Virus record (IMG/VR): IMGVR_UViG_3300028862_000314
Span: 1-59,862 of that record
Source: a virus
DNA length: 59,862 bases
Direction: 5' to 3' (one strand)
Position 1 is the first letter of the stretch. Each line of letters opens with the position of its first letter. Shown here one piece after another: positions 56,735 through 59,862 of the stretch. The notes beneath the pieces are model-generated. The model saw only the letters and a list, made by a program, of their open reading frames with translations, searched no databases and had not been told where the DNA came from. The translations under genes were made by a program, and so were the position numbers.

Positions 56735-57476
56735 ATTTTAATCCATTTATTACTCTATTTTCTAAGCAACTTCGAGATACGCTTTCATGTGAGATATTGT
56801 TGTCTTTAGATGCAGCGTTAAACGATGGGTATGTTTTTAGTATTATTCCAGTAATATCAATCAAGCTGCACCCGCTCCCCTTGGATCTGCTTATTGCTAA
56901 TCCCCTAGCTATTCTTTGTTCTTCCGGCATTTTTGAATATGCCTTTTTAATTTCCCTTCCTGCATTTATGTATTTATTCCTTTTTATATCCTCTGGAATT
57001 TGAGAATTAGTTAATTTTGCTTTTTCATATCTAGCATTAAATTCAACCTTGTTTTCTAGTTCATATTTCCTCCTAGAATCACTCATCTTTTTCCTACTCT
57101 GTAAAGAATATTTTTTACCTGTCTGTTTTATTGATAGTTTTAGTTTTGTTTCTTCGGAATGAACATATCCATTAAGACTATCGCCCCCAACCGTATAATT
57201 AACCAAGTCAAATCCCCAGCATTTTAGCTGTGAAATCCAATATATCTCCATAATTTCCCAACCGGCAGCATCTACTATGTCAATAATTTCAATTTTGGGT
57301 AACAACCCCTTGTTAATAATAGATTTAATCCAGCACGTTCTATGGTTTATTCTGGGGTCGCTTAAATGTTTACTATATCTTTTTAATAATGGCTGTATTG
57401 TTTTCCCAACATACCGTACCTGGTCCGTTTCGGGATCTGATAATGTATATATGGTTACATATTTAACATTAGCCAT
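56709..57476 (-). CDS. GIY-YIG homing endonuclease
   Basis: A 255-residue homing endonuclease: GIY-YIG core TIYTLSDPETDQVRYVGKT with HRTCWIKSI and EIYWISQLK catalytic region; NUMOD3-type repeats (GYVHSEETKLKLSIKQTGKK); a C-terminal NUMOD1-like HTH (YPSFNAASKDNNISHESVSR). I use the ATG at 57476 rather than 57521. It is free-standing, inserted between the holin-like and endolysin genes. It overlaps endolysin by 26 nt. Confidence 0.85.
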   Translation of the reverse strand: MANVKYVTIYTLSDPETDQVRYVGKTIQPLLKRYSKHLSDPRINHRTCWIKSIINKGLLPKIEIIDIVDAAGWEIMEIYWISQLKCWGFDLVNYTVGGDSLNGYVHSEETKLKLSIKQTGKKYSLQSRKKMSDSRRKYELENKVEFNARYEKAKLTNSQIPEDIKRNKYINAGREIKKAYSKMPEEQRIARGLAISRSKGSGCSLIDITGIILKTYPSFNAASKDNNISHESVSRSCLENRVINGLKFELYGQHR

Positions 57477-57486
57477 GACGTATAAA

Positions 57487-57867
57487 TTAAAATGTTGGAT
57501 TGTATTTAAGAATGAACTCAAATACAGCGAATACGGTAGCTATCACGCTGAACATTGAAACGGCAATAGCTAGTGCTGCAACCTTCCAGCCTGTTATTCC
57601 TTTTCTTACAATTCTATCCTCCCACATCTTACTTATAAATTCCCTCTGAGGACAATCCGTTATAGTATGAGGAAGGTTCCTTTCGATAGTTGCTATTTGT
57701 TCAGTATGTTTCTTTTGTGTTCCGTTTGCATACTCCTGCAGTTTCTTAATGTCTGAAAGCTCTTTAAGTATAGCGTTATTCTCTAATGTTCTTATCTCTC
57801 CCAAATGCTCTTTGAGTTCATTTAGCATACGCTGAAATTCGTTTTTATCGGCTGCTGTCATTGTCAT
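57487..57867 (-). CDS. Holin-like/XhlA-type membrane protein (126 aa)
   Basis: A coiled-coil N-terminus (MLNELKEHLGEIRTLENNAI) and a C-terminal transmembrane helix (VAALAIAVSMFSVIATVFAV). Coil-plus-one-helix layout matches XhlA-type haemolysin/holin accessory proteins. Lysis operon position agrees. Confidence 0.65.
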   Translation of the reverse strand: MTMTAADKNEFQRMLNELKEHLGEIRTLENNAILKELSDIKKLQEYANGTQKKHTEQIATIERNLPHTITDCPQREFISKMWEDRIVRKGITGWKVAALAIAVSMFSVIATVFAVFEFILKYNPTF

Positions 57868-57882
57868 ACGAGTATTGAGTGG

Positions 57883-58080
57883 TTATTTGGGTAATCCTGT
57901 TTTGTCTGCATCCTTTTGAAGTAATCCCCACAATGGTAAGACTATTGATAGCAGGGCAGCTAAGGCCACCGAGAAATCAGAAGCATTGTACTTACCCAAC
58001 AAAAAACCAACCAACACAGAAGCAAAAGCCAATCCTGCGACTATACCAAATACTGTTGTTTTCCAGCTTACGTTTTTCAT
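57883..58080 (-). CDS. Small two-helix holin-like protein (65 aa)
   Basis: Two transmembrane helices (TTVFGIVAGLAFASVLVGFL and FSVALAALLSIVLPLWGLLQ) with a charged tail (KDADKTGLPK). Size and topology fit a holin. It is 15 nt upstream of the XhlA-like gene. Confidence 0.7.
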   Translation of the reverse strand: MKNVSWKTTVFGIVAGLAFASVLVGFLLGKYNASDFSVALAALLSIVLPLWGLLQKDADKTGLPK

Positions 58081-58084
58081 TTTA

Positions 58085-58411
58085 CTAGGTATTACAAAGT
58101 GATCTTATCCGTTTTGATGATTTTGTCCTTAAATAACCATCCCTATTTATTGATGTTTGTGTTTTAGGTATGAACTCTATTCCCGTGTATCTCATCCCAG
58201 AATAAGCATTTGTCAATGCTAAGCTCTTATCCTGCTCCATTGGTAGATTTGGCGAAACGGACCCGTCTTTTAATACCCGGCCCCACCAATCACCCATACT
58301 CAAAACCGCTTCTTCTTCTACCCACCCTATCAATTTCCACCCGTTGCGTTGTTCCAATTCGATACGCTTCTGTTGTGTTTCTGGAATATGCAACGGTTCA
58401 TCTGCTTTCAT
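58085..58411 (-). CDS. Hypothetical lysis-operon protein (108 aa)
   Basis: Soluble protein (MKADEPLHIPETQQKRIELE ... GMRYTGIEFIPKTQTSINRD). No motif is recognised. It overlaps the upstream membrane gene by 4 nt and ends 4 nt before the two-helix holin start. Confidence 0.55.
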   Translation of the reverse strand: MKADEPLHIPETQQKRIELEQRNGWKLIGWVEEEAVLSMGDWWGRVLKDGSVSPNLPMEQDKSLALTNAYSGMRYTGIEFIPKTQTSINRDGYLRTKSSKRIRSLCNT

Positions 58412-58731
58412 TTGTCAAATTTGATAAAAGGCAGTAGCTTACGAATCTGAATGTCAAACCAGGCAGTTTTACCTACATAGTACCAACGCTGACCGATAAC
58501 CAGGGCAATAATTACATTGTAAGGAATCCAGCAAACAAAACCGGCAACCAAAGCGAAATACCAATCAGAAGCAATAAATACAACTGCGACAAGTGGCAAC
58601 TTTACCAAAAACGCAACTATATGCCAGTATCTACTATATTTCTGATCGCCCGACAATTTCCATTTAATTACTAATCCGTTCCAAAGAGCGAAGAGAAGTA
58701 AGGAAATGAGTATTAAAATTGTCGTTGTCAT
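58408..58731 (-). CDS. Multi-pass membrane protein (107 aa)
   Basis: Three hydrophobic helices (TTTILILISLLLFALWNGLV, WHIVAFLVKLPLVAVVFIAS, WYFALVAGFVCWIPYNVIIA). It belongs to the late or lysis transcript. Another candidate holin or antiholin; unproven. Confidence 0.55.
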   Translation of the reverse strand: MTTTILILISLLLFALWNGLVIKWKLSGDQKYSRYWHIVAFLVKLPLVAVVFIASDWYFALVAGFVCWIPYNVIIALVIGQRWYYVGKTAWFDIQIRKLLPFIKFDK

Positions 58732-58768
58732 TGGTATGGTTTTTAGTTCTTAAAGTTGCAAATGTGAA

Positions 58769-58990
58769 CTATTTAACATCAAACAAATATTTATCTTCAT
58801 TCATTTCTATAATTTTGTTTAAAGCATTTTCCTTATCACAACGATCTACTTCTATGCAGTTAAATTTATTGATAGAGTTATTATCTTCTGTTATAGTTTC
58901 ACGATTATAACAGAAAAGATATTTACCGTTTCTTAAATCGTAAAATTCTGGCATTATAAAATCGCTTGATTGTTTCATTGCCTTATTCAT
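58769..58990 (-). CDS. Hypothetical protein (73 aa)
   Basis: Acidic soluble protein (EFYDLRNGKYLFCYNRETIT, IEVDRCDKENALNKIIEMNE). Unrecognised. It lies between the split tail gene and the membrane gene with small gaps. Confidence 0.5.
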   Translation of the reverse strand: MNKAMKQSSDFIMPEFYDLRNGKYLFCYNRETITEDNNSINKFNCIEVDRCDKENALNKIIEMNEDKYLFDVK

Positions 58991-59026
58991 TTTTTTCGTG
59001 CGTGTTGCGTGTTGTTTCGTGTTGCG

Positions 59027-59862
59027 TTAATCGGCAAAGGTCAAGCCCAGCCTGGCGGAGACATAGCTACTCGCGAAGCCCGGAGCGCTATACCCGCTCA
59101 CGAGGCGCGGACCGGCATACGCCCCGTTAATCAAAAACCCACGGGACAGAACGATACGGACACCTGCGCTGCCTGAATGGTAGTAATAATCAGCCATATA
59201 AGTGACAGAGGAACCGCCAACAGTAAGCGGTAACATTGTGCCAGGAATAAGGCTTGTAACGTATCCGTCTACCATTGGCATTTCACCGACTTTTACAAAA
59301 TACGCGTCTTTGCACCTGTAAGCCTCAGCAATAGCAGAATAGTTAACAAGCAATCCCGGCAGCCATTGGTATAAGTGCCCGAAATAATCTTCAAACCCGG
59401 CAAATATCGCGCTCTGAGTTGCAAATGTTGACGCTAAAATTGTAAACGTTTGACCTATTGCAGTGAATATATCTGCGGAAATAGTGATCTGATCATTACT
59501 ATCTTTTGAAATTATTGTGGCGGTTGCGTTCGTAACCGTATTTTTTATTGTCATTCCGATAAACGCGGCATTCCATGCCGTTGCAAATCGCCCGGTATGG
59601 ATACATTTATTAGCTGACAGCGCCGAAACGGTTCCTTTGAACCAGTCTGTTACAATGAAAGGAATTGACCCGGTATAATCACCGTAGCTATTTGAAAGGC
59701 CATTGTTTTTTATGCCACCGTAACCCCGAAAGCTCCAGCCACCGTCATCATTTGTTGCTCCGGTTGAAATTGCCGTTTGAGCATTAAAATTAGCAGTATA
59801 CACCAGCTCCAATATTTGAAGCTGCAAGTCCTGAAATTCAGATACTGGGTTCCAGCCGGTAC
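59027..59862 (-). CDS. Tail/receptor-binding protein, C-terminal half (cut by window end)
   Basis: The frame is open to 59862 and ends at a stop near 59027; about 277 residues. It begins TGWNPVSEFQDLQLQILELV and ends with a lectin-like C-terminal domain (GSAGVRIVLSRGFLINGAYA, GPRLVSGYSAPGFASSYVSA then RLGLTF), a pattern of phage receptor-binding domains with a variable surface. It joins the N-terminal half at 1-509 across the window ends. A TTG at 59827 is not a real start, since the frame continues. Confidence 0.7.
   Translation of the reverse strand, partial: TGWNPVSEFQDLQLQILELVYTANFNAQTAISTGATNDDGGWSFRGYGGIKNNGLSNSYGDYTGSIPFIVTDWFKGTVSALSANKCIHTGRFATAWNAAFIGMTIKNTVTNATATIISKDSNDQITISADIFTAIGQTFTILASTFATQSAIFAGFEDYFGHLYQWLPGLLVNYSAIAEAYRCKDAYFVKVGEMPMVDGYVTSLIPGTMLPLTVGGSSVTYMADYYYHSGSAGVRIVLSRGFLINGAYAGPRLVSGYSAPGFASSYVSARLGLTFAD

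Noticed and set aside
59027-59862. Diversity-generating retroelement target
   Set aside because: The lectin-like C-terminus resembles some DGR targets, but no reverse transcriptase gene, template repeat or accessory gene is present in the window.

Overview
The window looks like a nearly complete genome of a temperate, podovirus-type phage of a Bacteroidetes host. Several upstream regions carry the Bacteroidetes -7 element TAnnTTTG (8907-8914, 31936-31943, 32022-32029, 44120-44127, 50609-50616, 52224-52231, 54731-54738). The integrase is of the Arm-domain Bacteroidetes type, and a FISUMP-domain tail protein and large polyvalent-type virion proteins are present. The genome is AT-rich and there is no ribosomal or metabolic host DNA. 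The two window ends cut one tail gene: its N-terminal half is at 1-509 and its C-terminal half at 59027-59862, both on the minus strand. The molecule is therefore circular or circularly permuted, with about 2 nt (modulo 3) missing at the join.

Layout. (1) 8790 down to 1, continuing from 59862 to about 54775 (minus): scaffold, major capsid protein, head-tail and tail/fibre proteins, then the lysis and end-of-late genes (two holin-like proteins, a GIY-YIG homing endonuclease, a GH108-like endolysin, a membrane-anchored periplasmic protein, a phosphoesterase). (2) 8933-15259 (plus): zinc-ribbon and HTH small proteins, a large terminase interrupted by a LAGLIDADG intein, small hypothetical genes, a DEDDh exonuclease. 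(3) 31918-15292 (minus): internal/ejected virion proteins, a 4,100-residue polyvalent protein (ParB-like, SNF2 helicase, N6-type methyltransferase, HExxH zincin, LPD38-like region), and the portal. (4) 32049-35195 (plus): a 945-residue nozzle/stabilisation-like protein and a small-terminase candidate. (5) 50510-35104 (minus): early region with antirepressor, SbcC/Rad50-like ATPase, RecT, metallo-beta-lactamase-fold nuclease, replication initiator with internal 12-bp iterons, NinG, DnaA-domain-IV-like proteins, and an accessory cassette array. (6) 50674-54393: lysogeny region with two repressor-like proteins, two small membrane proteins, an initiator-like tRNA, the integrase, a GIY-YIG/Arm-like fusion and a 5' half of tRNA-Lys that is probably the attachment site.

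The most unusual part is 36120-41092. It is a chain of at least 13 head-to-tail imperfect palindromes whose ends read GTTA.../...TAAC, resembling integron attC sites. Arms that carry a GTATATgACAAg-type sequence bracket small genes, including DNA methyltransferases and an HTH protein. Some of these genes have a shared 18-nt promoter/leader exactly 7 nt from the ATG. The array abuts, and seems to have truncated, a XerC/D-like tyrosine recombinase. I read it as a phage-borne gene-cassette array in which ORFs lie in the loops of attC-like sites.

As a system, the RecT/SbcC-like/MBL/NinG set gives a homologous-recombination module. Replication probably starts at iterons inside the initiator gene, as in lambda O. 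No phage DNA or RNA polymerase was recognised, so host enzymes are presumably used.
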